Origin: Anaerovirgula multivorans
GTDB taxonomy: Bacteria > Bacillota > Clostridia > Peptostreptococcales > Natronincolaceae
Assembly: GCF_900188145.1 (NCBI RefSeq)
Contig: NZ_FZOJ01000020.1
Location: forward strand, 1 to 64,000
Length of the DNA stretch: 64,000 nucleotides
Direction: 5' to 3'
The notes under the pieces were generated by a model. That model made no database searches. It was not told the DNA's origin and saw nothing but the letters and a program-made list of their open reading frames with translations. This document shows positions 38,674 to 46,480 of this stretch, piece by piece (the first letter of the stretch is position 1; every line of letters begins with the position of its first letter). The position numbers were made by a program, and so were the translations under genes.

Positions 38674-39753
38674 ATGACACATGGTGGAAACATATTTGAG
38701 ATACAAAGAACGCGTAATATTGATAAAAGAAACCTTTTAGATTTTAGTGCAAATATCAATCCATTAGGGGTACCTGAAACCTTAGCAACGATTATAAGGA
38801 ATAGAATTCAAGATCTTCAATACTATCCAGATATAGACTATCATGATTTAAAGTCTGCTATTTCTCAATACTATTCTGTTGAAAAAGGGCATGTTTTTCT
38901 AGGAAACGGTGCGGCACAAGTTATTTTTGATACAATACATACAATAGAACCTAAAAAAACTATTATTTTGGCCCCAACCTTTAGTGAATATGAGAGAGCC
39001 TTAAAAGCTATTGATAGTGATGTTGTCAAGCACTCTTTGAGGGAAGAGGATAACTTTGATTTAAACGTTGAAGAATTAATGAAATCAATTGATGATTCTG
39101 TAGATCTAGTCGTTCTATGTAATCCGAATAATCCTACCAGTAGATTAATTGAGATAAAAGAGCTTAAACAAATATTAGCAGAATGTAAGAAACATCACGC
39201 TTATTTAATGATCGATGAAGCCTTCATGGATTTTGTTGAGGAACAGCAGCTTTATAGTATGCTGCGACACTACAGAAATGAGGAGTATTTAATTATTGTT
39301 AGAGCCTTTACAAAGTTTTATGGAATTCCGGGATTGAGATTAGGCTTTGGATTATGTTGGAATGACAATTTATTAAAAGCTATACAAGAAAAAATGTTGC
39401 CATGGAGTTTAAACACCTTTGCAGGGTATTTTGGTGAGGTACTGTTATCGGAAGAAGAATATGTAGAAAAAACCCATCAATGGCTCAAAAAAGAAAAAAG
39501 AAGATTTATAGAAGAACTACACAAAATAGAGGAGATAAAAGCATTTACACCTTCAGTAAACTTCATTTTATTAAAAATAGAGAAATATAATCTAACGGTG
39601 GATGTGTTAAAAGAGAAGCTTTTAGATAAAAATATTTTGATAAGAGATTGTAGTAATTTTACAAACCTAAATAAAAAGTTCTTCAGAGTAGCCATTAAAA
39701 ATCCACAAGATAATAATGCGCTCATTAAAGCATTAAGAGAGATAAGCAGATGA
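38674..39753 (+). CDS. cobD: Threonine-phosphate decarboxylase
   Basis: PLP enzyme of the histidinol-phosphate aminotransferase family that makes (R)-1-amino-2-propanol phosphate for CbiB. NLLDFSANINPLGVPE is the family opening, NPNNPTSRLI and LMIDEAFMDFV carry cofactor contacts, and the PLP lysine is in VRAFTKFYGIPGLRLGF. At 359 residues it is full length. Context decides between this and HisC. Last gene of the operon. Named cobD in the Salmonella sense. It is followed by a cluster of family 2 repeats. Confidence 0.93.
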   Translation: MTHGGNIFEIQRTRNIDKRNLLDFSANINPLGVPETLATIIRNRIQDLQYYPDIDYHDLKSAISQYYSVEKGHVFLGNGAAQVIFDTIHTIEPKKTIILAPTFSEYERALKAIDSDVVKHSLREEDNFDLNVEELMKSIDDSVDLVVLCNPNNPTSRLIEIKELKQILAECKKHHAYLMIDEAFMDFVEEQQLYSMLRHYRNEEYLIIVRAFTKFYGIPGLRLGFGLCWNDNLLKAIQEKMLPWSLNTFAGYFGEVLLSEEEYVEKTHQWLKKEKRRFIEELHKIEEIKAFTPSVNFILLKIEKYNLTVDVLKEKLLDKNILIRDCSNFTNLNKKFFRVAIKNPQDNNALIKALREISR

Positions 39754-39755
39754 TC

Positions 39756-39893
39756 AAAAGTAGATGACCAAAAGTAGATGACCAAAATCTATGATTTTGT
39801 GTCAGTCACTTTCACACAGTGCAATCTATGATTTTGTGTCAGTCACTTTCACACAGTGCAATCTATGATTTTGTGTCAGTCACTTATACAAGG
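39756..39893 (+). repeat. Repeat family 2, amplified 37-bp tandem copies
   Basis: First, CAAAAGTAGATGACC occurs twice in tandem. Then a 37-bp unit beginning AATCTATGATTTTGTG and ending CACACAGTGC is repeated about three times, with starts near 39786, 39823 and 39860. The last unit switches to CACTTATACAAGG, as in the copy at 49546. Each unit can form an AAAATC/GATTTT hairpin. Confidence 0.85.
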
Positions 39894-39894
39894 T

Positions 39895-39930
39895 AAAAAA
39901 ACAATAGACACTTGAATTCACAAGTGTCTA
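39895..39930 (-). terminator. Terminator of the perR-like gene
   Basis: A perfect TAGACACTTG/CAAGTGTCTA stem with a 6-nt loop; for leftward transcripts it is followed by a T tract. The stem includes the gene's stop codon. Confidence 0.9.
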
Positions 39931-40338
39931 TGACGCGCATTTGGAACATGTCCCGTAAAAGCATAATTGCTGGTTTGAAATTTTGTAATTTGTTAAACTT
40001 TCTACCCTCTTGGGTAAATGAGCAAAGAATTCATTATCCAAATCCTCAACTCTTTGGCACACAGTACATACTACATGGGGATGACTAGTGGTGTTGAAAT
40101 CATAACGAAAACTGTTTTCTCCAATGTTAATAACTTTTACCAGTCCTAGGCTAGCAAATAGCTCTAAAGATTTATATACAGTGGCTAAACTAATAGTTGG
40201 ATATGTAGGAGCCAACATTTTATATATTGCTTCAGCATTAGGATGGTCATGGTTTTCCCTTACAGCATGGTAAATGGCTATTCGTTGAGGTGTAATCTTG
40301 CAATTATGGTTTTTTAACAATTTTATTAACGTATCCAT
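39928..40338 (-). CDS. perR: PerR-like Fur-family regulator
   Basis: A 136-residue metal-dependent repressor. The winged helix is TPQRIAIYHAVRENHDHPNA and SLATVYKSLELFASLGLV. Zinc is bound by two CxxC pairs (CTVCQRVEDL and CSKC). The regulatory site retains the PerR-type Asp in FRYDFNTTSHPHVVC and the Asp that replaces Fur's Glu (CQRVEDLD), so I favour PerR, a peroxide sensor, over Fur or Zur. Its promoter contains a PerR-box-like sequence, suggesting autoregulation. Likely targets in this window cannot be proved. Confidence 0.82.
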   Translation of the reverse strand: MDTLIKLLKNHNCKITPQRIAIYHAVRENHDHPNAEAIYKMLAPTYPTISLATVYKSLELFASLGLVKVINIGENSFRYDFNTTSHPHVVCTVCQRVEDLDNEFFAHLPKRVESLTNYKISNQQLCFYGTCSKCAS

Positions 40339-40389
40339 AGTCTTTTATCCCCCTAAATTTGATACATTCTTATTTAGAAATATATATTA

Positions 40390-40418
40390 ATTATATGATA
40401 ATGTTAATAATTTGTCAA
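40390..40418 (-). promoter_or_regulatory. Promoter of perR-like gene with PerR-box-like spacer
   Basis: Read leftward: TTGACA, a 17-base spacer, TATAAT, a consensus vegetative promoter. The plus-strand segment 40396-40410 (TGATAATGTTAATAA) matches the PerR box TTATAATNATTATAA, read in the leftward orientation, at 11 of 14 defined positions, and lies exactly in the spacer. Confidence 0.65.
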
Positions 40419-40545
40419 ATAGAAGATGCCTTATTTTGATAAAAGTTGTATAAACTAATCTATTCTCATAAAACATAACATCATAATACGATTCAAAAGA
40501 GATAAAATATAAAAATATAAGAAAAAGACAATAAGGAGAGGTAAT

Positions 40546-41382
40546 ATGAAATATAAACTAATCGTAGTAGATATGGATGGAACACTATTAAATAACCACC
40601 ATGATGTTAGTCAAGAAAATAAAGCTGCTATAAAGGAAGCAATAAATAAAGGAATAAAGGTTGCCATTGCTACTGGAAGAATCTATACTTCTGCCAGATA
40701 TTTTGCAAAACTAGTGGGGACAACTACCCCGATTATTGCATGTAATGGGGCTCTGATAAAAAATCATCATAATGATGAAATTATTTATTGTAATACAATG
40801 AATAAAGAGGATGTAATAGCAATCATAGAAACCTGTAAAAAACATGACATATACTTTCAGTTCTATGATCAAGAGAATTTCTATACGGAAGAGATAAAGC
40901 ATAGTTCATTGAAGTACCATGAGTGGAACTTAAAACAAAAAGAAGAAGATCAAATTCATATTGTTCACCTAGAAAATGCTGCAGAATACTTAAAAACCAA
41001 TGACATCCAGGTGTTAAAGTTTGTTGTAATGGACGAAAACCTTCATAAACTAGAACAGGTTAGAAAGGAAATAGCTCAATTAGATACTATAGAAATTGTA
41101 AAATCTTGGTTTAATAACATTGAAATTATGAATAAGGATGTTTCAAAGGGAGAGGCTATCGAGGCATTAGGAAAAATCTTAGAAATTGAAAAAAGTCAAA
41201 TCATTGCTTTTGGGGATAATTACAATGATCTTTCTATGAAGAATTATGCTGAGACCTTTGTTGCCATGGGAAATGGTGAAGATTATGTATTGCAGAAGGC
41301 GGATTATATCACTGATACTAATGATGAAGATGGGGTAGCAAAGGGGATTAGAAGAATTGTATTTGAGGAGGCAGATGCTTAA
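40546..41382 (+). CDS. Cof-type HAD-IIB hydrolase
   Basis: A 278-residue haloacid dehalogenase-type phosphatase of the Cof subfamily. Motif I is VVDMDGTLLNN, motif II lies in VAIATGRIYTS, and motifs III and IV are KGEAIEALG and AFGDNYNDLSM. A C2-type cap lies between. Substrates of this subfamily are usually sugar phosphates or FMN-type phosphates and are not predictable. AAGGAGAGG precedes the ATG. It ends one base before the next gene, implying an operon with the DUF362 protein. Confidence 0.92.
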   Translation: MKYKLIVVDMDGTLLNNHHDVSQENKAAIKEAINKGIKVAIATGRIYTSARYFAKLVGTTTPIIACNGALIKNHHNDEIIYCNTMNKEDVIAIIETCKKHDIYFQFYDQENFYTEEIKHSSLKYHEWNLKQKEEDQIHIVHLENAAEYLKTNDIQVLKFVVMDENLHKLEQVRKEIAQLDTIEIVKSWFNNIEIMNKDVSKGEAIEALGKILEIEKSQIIAFGDNYNDLSMKNYAETFVAMGNGEDYVLQKADYITDTNDEDGVAKGIRRIVFEEADA

Positions 41383-42531
41383 ATGAATATTGTTTCCCTC
41401 ACTAAATGCGAAGACTATGATTATGAGAAAGTGAAAACGGCAATTGAGGAAAGCATTGTTCATCTAGGTGGATTAGAGAAATATATAGGTAAAGGACAAA
41501 AGGTTTTATTAAAAATTAATTTATTAATGAAAAAGAAACCAGAAGAGGCTACCACTACTCACCCTGTATTTGTTAAGGCATTAGGAAATATATTAAAAGA
41601 ATATGGTTGTGAAGTCCTTATTGGAGATAGTCCTGGCGGTCCTTTTACAGAAAGAGCCCTTAAAGGCGTATATAAGGTTTGTGGGATAGAGAAAATTTCT
41701 GAGGAGAGTGGTTTTATATTAAACTATAATACCAATGAGTATGAAGATCATCATCCTGATGGACTACTATTAAAGAAAATTAATGCGATAGAGGTATTAA
41801 AGGAAGTGGATGTAGTTATTTCAGTTTCTAAACTGAAAACCCATGGTATGGCGTTATTCACTGGAGCGGTTAAAAATCTATTTGGTATCATTCCAGGACT
41901 ACAAAAAGTAGAGTATCATTTCAAAATGCCAGATATTAAAGATTTTTCTAATATGCTAGTGGATATTTGCCTATATGCTAAGCCAGTTTTATCTTTTATG
42001 GATGGAATCGTTGGCATGGAGGGAGAAGGCCCTTCTGCTGGAAACCCTAGAAAAATTGGTGCTGTTATTGCCTCAAATAGCCCCTACTATTTGGATGTAG
42101 TTGCTTCTCAATTAATAGGAATTTACCCTCCAGATATTCCTACTGTTAAGCGCTGTATCGAAAGAGGTATTGTCAATGAAACCTTAGATGATTACAGTTT
42201 AGAGGGGGTTTCTATACAAGAATGTAGTGTGGAAGATTTTAAGTACCCAAATATAACCAGTATTAATTTTTTCAAGGGTAGAGTCCCTACCTTTTTAGAA
42301 AACTATTTGCTTGGATTGTGTCAGCCAAAACCTATTTTTCAGCATGAAGATTGTATAGGCTGTAGAGATTGTGAGGTAAGCTGCCCACCCAAGGCTATCA
42401 CTATGGAAGAAAAAAGGCCTTATGTAGATTTGCAAAAATGTATCCGATGTTTTTGCTGCCATGAGCTTTGCCCTAAAAAAGCTGTAGAAATAAAACGACC
42501 GAAAATAATTGGAAGATTAATGAGATGGTAG
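41383..42531 (+). CDS. DUF362 protein with two C-terminal [4Fe-4S] motifs
   Basis: A 382-residue DUF362 family protein. The DUF362 core (to about residue 300) has KVLLKINLLMKKKPEE, GDSPGGPFTERALKG and the conserved SVSKLKTHGMALFTGAVKN. Two ferredoxin motifs follow, CIGCRDCEVSCPPKAI and CIRCFCCHELCPKKAV. The fusion suggests an electron-transfer role, but no substrate is established. It abuts the HAD gene and shares only the core with the second DUF362 gene at 58229, which lacks the clusters. Confidence 0.9.
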   Translation: MNIVSLTKCEDYDYEKVKTAIEESIVHLGGLEKYIGKGQKVLLKINLLMKKKPEEATTTHPVFVKALGNILKEYGCEVLIGDSPGGPFTERALKGVYKVCGIEKISEESGFILNYNTNEYEDHHPDGLLLKKINAIEVLKEVDVVISVSKLKTHGMALFTGAVKNLFGIIPGLQKVEYHFKMPDIKDFSNMLVDICLYAKPVLSFMDGIVGMEGEGPSAGNPRKIGAVIASNSPYYLDVVASQLIGIYPPDIPTVKRCIERGIVNETLDDYSLEGVSIQECSVEDFKYPNITSINFFKGRVPTFLENYLLGLCQPKPIFQHEDCIGCRDCEVSCPPKAITMEEKRPYVDLQKCIRCFCCHELCPKKAVEIKRPKIIGRLMRW

Positions 42532-42672
42532 ACATCTATTTTCAGAATAATAACAGAAATTTTACAATTTACTAATAAAAAAAGCAGGAAAATCCTCCAT
42601 AATATTGAAATAATTATAAAGTCATCTATTATTTATAGAAGAATGGTTTAAAAAATCAAGGGAGGAAAAAAG

Positions 42673-44457
42673 ATGAAGAAGTATAACATGAAGAAGGTGT
42701 TTGTCACTATACTAATCTTTACTATGTTGTTTACAACCATGAGTTTATTTAGCTATGGCGAAACAGCTGGAGCAACAACCATTACTATTTTACACACCAA
42801 CGATATTCATGGTAGAGTTTTGGAAGATGCCTATGATGGTATGGGGTTTGGTAAAATTGCCACACTAGTAAAAGAGTTCAAAGAGGTAAATCCCAATACA
42901 TTGTTGTTGGACGCCGGAGATACCTTCCATGGACTGTCAATCGCTACTAGTGTAGAGGGAGAAAGTATAGCAACGATTATGAATGCCATTGGTTATGATG
43001 CAATGGCGGCAGGAAATCATGATTTTAACTATGGACAGGCAAGACTAGTGGAATTAAACGAAATGACAGAATTTCCAATTATGGCTGCCAATGTTAAAAA
43101 AGCTAACGGAGAGAACCTATTAGAGTCTTATGTAATTAAGGATGTTGACGGGGTGAAGATAGGCATATTTGGTTTAGCAACACCTGAAACCCTGTTTAAA
43201 TCCCATCCTAAAGGAGTAGAGGGGCTAAAATTTGACGATCCTGTGGAAACAGCATTGAAAATGGTAGCAGCACTAGAAGATAAAGTAGACATTATCATTG
43301 CACTTGGTCATGTAGGAATCGACGAAGAAAGTGTAGATACCAGTGTAAAGGTTATAGAAGAAGTTCCTGGAATTGATGTATTTGTTGATGGACATAGCCA
43401 TTCTGTATTGGAAGAGGGAAAAGTAGTAGGAGATACATTACTAGTAAGTGCTGGAGAATATGGAAAATATCTTGGCGTTGTTGAACTAGTCATAGAAGAT
43501 GGTAGTTTAATATCTAAAAAAGCCAATTTAATTTCTAAAGAAGAAGCAGCGGAAGTTGAAGAAGATGAAGCCATCATGGAAATTGTTCATGAAATTAATG
43601 AAATAGTGGAAGAAGTCATGAATGAAGTGGTTGGTGAAACTGCTGTTACCCTTGATGGTGAAAGAGAACAGGTAAGAGCAGGGGAAACCAACTTAGGCAA
43701 CCTCATTACCGATGTATTTATTGAAGCTACTGGTGCAGATGTAGCTTTAACCAATGGTGGAGGAATCCGTGCATCTATAGAAGCAGGGGAAATAACCAGA
43801 AAAGACATTATCACTGTTTTTCCATTTGGTAATTCTCTTGAAGTGAAAAAGGTAACTGGAGAAATAATCAAAGAGGCATTAGAGCTTGGTACAGATGCTT
43901 ACCCTGAACCAAAGGGAGCTTTTCCTCAAGTAGCAGGTATGAGTTATAAAATAGATTTAAATAAACCTGTAGGGGATCGTATTGTTGATATCATGGTTAA
44001 TGGATCAGCATTAGAGATGGATAAAGAGTATACTTTAGCCACCAATGATTTTATTGCAGCTGGTGGTGATGGATATACTATGATTCAAGCCACTCCAACA
44101 ACCAGAAGATTAATGGCAATGGATGAAGCTTTAATTGCTTATATTAACGAAGAAGGAGTAATCGCCCCAGCGGTAGAAGGAAGAATCACTGTGGTAGAGC
44201 TTAGGGAAGAAGAAGTACAAGAAGTAGTAGAAGAAGTGGGTGGAGTAGATCCAATTCTTGAGGAAACAGTTGTAGAAGAACCTCACAAGGAAGAAGTAAA
44301 AGAAGAAGTTACTACAATTATATATGTTGTTCAGCCAGGAGACTGGTTATCTAAAATAGCTATTAAATATAATACTTCTTGGGAACACCTACAAGAGATT
44401 AATGGAATTAAAAATCCTAACTTGATTTTTCCAGGACAAGAGATTGTAATCTATTAA
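42673..44457 (+). CDS. Secreted 5'-nucleotidase/UDP-sugar hydrolase with LysM
   Basis: A 594-residue exported metallophosphoesterase of the UshA/5'-nucleotidase family. A signal peptide (residues 1-32) is followed by the catalytic domain with ILHTNDIHGRV, LDAGDTFHGL, AGNHDFNYG and VDGHSHSV as di-metal ligands. The nucleotide-binding domain has NLGNLITDVF and NGGGIRASIEAGEI. After an acidic linker, a single LysM domain (YVVQPGDWLSKIAIKYN) ends the protein and should hold it on peptidoglycan. It probably scavenges extracellular nucleotides. GGGAGGAAAA precedes the ATG. Confidence 0.95.
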   Translation: MKKYNMKKVFVTILIFTMLFTTMSLFSYGETAGATTITILHTNDIHGRVLEDAYDGMGFGKIATLVKEFKEVNPNTLLLDAGDTFHGLSIATSVEGESIATIMNAIGYDAMAAGNHDFNYGQARLVELNEMTEFPIMAANVKKANGENLLESYVIKDVDGVKIGIFGLATPETLFKSHPKGVEGLKFDDPVETALKMVAALEDKVDIIIALGHVGIDEESVDTSVKVIEEVPGIDVFVDGHSHSVLEEGKVVGDTLLVSAGEYGKYLGVVELVIEDGSLISKKANLISKEEAAEVEEDEAIMEIVHEINEIVEEVMNEVVGETAVTLDGEREQVRAGETNLGNLITDVFIEATGADVALTNGGGIRASIEAGEITRKDIITVFPFGNSLEVKKVTGEIIKEALELGTDAYPEPKGAFPQVAGMSYKIDLNKPVGDRIVDIMVNGSALEMDKEYTLATNDFIAAGGDGYTMIQATPTTRRLMAMDEALIAYINEEGVIAPAVEGRITVVELREEEVQEVVEEVGGVDPILEETVVEEPHKEEVKEEVTTIIYVVQPGDWLSKIAIKYNTSWEHLQEINGIKNPNLIFPGQEIVIY

Positions 44458-44465
44458 TTAATAAT

Positions 44466-44498
44466 AAAAATGCGGCTCCTTTAAAGAGCCGCATTTTT
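44466..44498. terminator. Bidirectional terminator
   Basis: A 13-bp perfect stem AAAAATGCGGCTC/GAGCCGCATTTTT with a 7-nt loop between two convergent genes. Confidence 0.92.
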
Positions 44499-44512
44499 GT
44501 ATAAAGCATTGT

Positions 44513-44815
44513 TCAGCCCATGGCACTGGACAAAAGATGTTTTAAAGCTATAATGGGATGATGAAAAAGCATTTTTGGACCACTAAAGGCCATAACTCTT
44601 CTAATTTGGTCTTTATGTGTTTTTTGATAACAAGGGGTAGGACATTTATTGCAAAATGATTTGTTCTCTCCATATCTACAACGACTTAAGCGATTTAGTG
44701 CATAGTTTTGAAGTTGTTGACATTCATCACATAGTCGCTCTTGGTGATGATGCTTAAGGCAGTATATTCTGATCATACATACTATAACTCGTTTTTCATT
44801 TTCTATCCTATTCAT
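44513..44815 (-). CDS. YgbA-like (nitrous oxide-stimulated promoter family) protein
   Basis: A 100-residue cysteine-rich protein. The spacing of cysteines and nearby words (MIRIYCLKHHH, LCDECQQLQNYALNRLSRC, FCNKCPTPCY, IRRVMAFSGPKMLFHHP) matches the YgbA family named for a nitrous oxide-stimulated promoter. In enterobacteria ygbA is NO-responsive and linked to iron limitation; the biochemical role is unclear. Eight cysteines suggest metal or cluster binding. It follows the ABC transporter pair directly, with adjacent stop and start codons, so it belongs to their operon. Confidence 0.85.
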   Translation of the reverse strand: MNRIENEKRVIVCMIRIYCLKHHHQERLCDECQQLQNYALNRLSRCRYGENKSFCNKCPTPCYQKTHKDQIRRVMAFSGPKMLFHHPIIALKHLLSSAMG

Positions 44816-46480
44816 TTAAGATACTCTCCTACTATTAAAATGATAAATTTTATCTGCAATACTTAGGGTTGAAGGTCTATGACTAACCAAGATAATGGTT
44901 TTATTCTGACTATGGTTTTTAAGAGATTTTAAAATAATATTTTCGTTCAAACTATCAAGGTTGCTCGTTGGTTCATCTAAAAGGATAACTTTACCAGCAT
45001 GCAAGAAAGCTCTTGCTAACCCAAGTCTTTGGCGCTCACCGCTAGACAGATTATCTCCAAGTTCTCCAACCTGAGTTTGAAAACCCTCGGGAAGATTCAT
45101 AATGAAATCATAAATATTTGCTTTTTTAGAAGCGGATATGATTTCATCCATTGTTGCGTCACGCTTAGCAACACGTAAATTCTCCTCAATTGTACTATTG
45201 AACAAATAAGTGCTTTGAGTAACATAGGCTATTGTGCTCCTTAAACTGGAGGTATTAATATATTTGATAGAATCACCACCAAATTTAATACTTCCCTCTT
45301 GAACATCATAAAAGCGCATTAACAATTTCAAAAGGGTGGATTTGCCACATCCACTTTTCCCAAGAATACCAATGATTTGGTTTTTATTAAGTTCTAAATT
45401 TAGATTATTTAGAATAACCTCATCTTCATAAGCAAAATTGACATTTTTAAGCGTAATATCGGTATTTCTTACAGCCGCACCAGTTGTAACTTTTTTAATA
45501 ACCTCTTCTTCTTCTAAAAGTGCTAAGACACGTTCACCGCTAGCAAAGGTTTGGAGCAGGTTATTAGATAAATTGCTAAGCGCTATGACGGGGCCATAAG
45601 AGCTTATAAGTGTAATGAAGGATATTAAAAAAGAAGCAAAGGATATGTATCCATAAATACATAGTATACTTCCTACAAACAGCATTATTGTAGAAAAACT
45701 TAAAATGGTAGCCTCCATAATAGCACGCGTCCTGCCTTCGTGCTTTTTTAAGTTTTCAATACTTTTGTTGGCTTGTATACTTTTTTCATTAATAATAGAT
45801 TTTCTTCTCTCACCGTCCTCAAAGAGAATAATTTCTCTGATACCCCGTAAAGATTGTAAAAAGTAGGAATTCATATCCCCTACCTCATGTCTGTAATTCC
45901 GACCGTGTTCCCTAGTAGCTTTAGCTGTAGTAAAAGGAATGATAAAGCCAATTGTTATATAGGCTAACAAAGCAATAAATCCTAAAACAAAAGATTCATA
46001 CCCTATGATAAATAGCAAAATGCTACAGGTAAGAATGGCAATGACAATCGGAGCAATAGTATGTGCATAGAAAACCTCTAATTGTTCTATATCAGATGTA
46101 ATAAGGGAGATAAGTTGACCGCTATCTCTACCATCAACTTTAGCAGGAGCTAATCTCCGGAGGGTCTTAAAAACCTTATCACGAATGAATGCCAAAAGCT
46201 TAAAAGCAATATAATGACCAGAGAATTGTTCTAAGTAGCGTAAAATCCCTCGGGCAAAAGCAATAATTAAAAGAGTAAAAGATATATGGTAAAGAGAAGG
46301 AAACCACTCCATAATGAAAAAACCAAGAATATGTAAAATTCCTATAGTAGCTACCACGGTTATTCCAATGGCTGCAAGAAATCCAAGGGTACCCATTAAA
46401 ATTGTAATCATCATGATACCAGCAAAAGGTTTGACTAAAGTAATTAATTTTGCCATAATACTTATTCCAGTTTTACGCAC
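44816..46480 (-). CDS. CydC-like ABC half-transporter
   Basis: A 554-residue ABC exporter half with six N-terminal helices and a C-terminal ATPase. Walker A is GILGKSGCGKSTLLKLLMRF, the signature is LSSGERQRLGLARAF, and Walker B is VILLDEPTSNLDS. It resembles CydC-type exporters and siderophore/heme-linked pairs such as IrtAB or YbtPQ. It overlaps the partner gene by eight bases, and a GGAGGG precedes the GTG start. A heterodimer with the next protein is expected. The substrate (thiol, heme, siderophore) is not determinable from sequence. Confidence 0.87.
   Translation of the reverse strand: MRKTGISIMAKLITLVKPFAGIMMITILMGTLGFLAAIGITVVATIGILHILGFFIMEWFPSLYHISFTLLIIAFARGILRYLEQFSGHYIAFKLLAFIRDKVFKTLRRLAPAKVDGRDSGQLISLITSDIEQLEVFYAHTIAPIVIAILTCSILLFIIGYESFVLGFIALLAYITIGFIIPFTTAKATREHGRNYRHEVGDMNSYFLQSLRGIREIILFEDGERRKSIINEKSIQANKSIENLKKHEGRTRAIMEATILSFSTIMLFVGSILCIYGYISFASFLISFITLISSYGPVIALSNLSNNLLQTFASGERVLALLEEEEVIKKVTTGAAVRNTDITLKNVNFAYEDEVILNNLNLELNKNQIIGILGKSGCGKSTLLKLLMRFYDVQEGSIKFGGDSIKYINTSSLRSTIAYVTQSTYLFNSTIEENLRVAKRDATMDEIISASKKANIYDFIMNLPEGFQTQVGELGDNLSSGERQRLGLARAFLHAGKVILLDEPTSNLDSLNENIILKSLKNHSQNKTIILVSHRPSTLSIADKIYHFNSRRVS

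Noticed and set aside
39756..39893. Possible CRISPR array
   Set aside because: The 37-bp units are directly adjacent with no unique spacers, and there are no cas genes nearby.
39928..40338. Fur or Zur iron/zinc regulator
   Set aside because: The residue after the CxxC motif corresponding to Fur's Glu is Asp, and the FRYDF context fits PerR better; not fully excluded.
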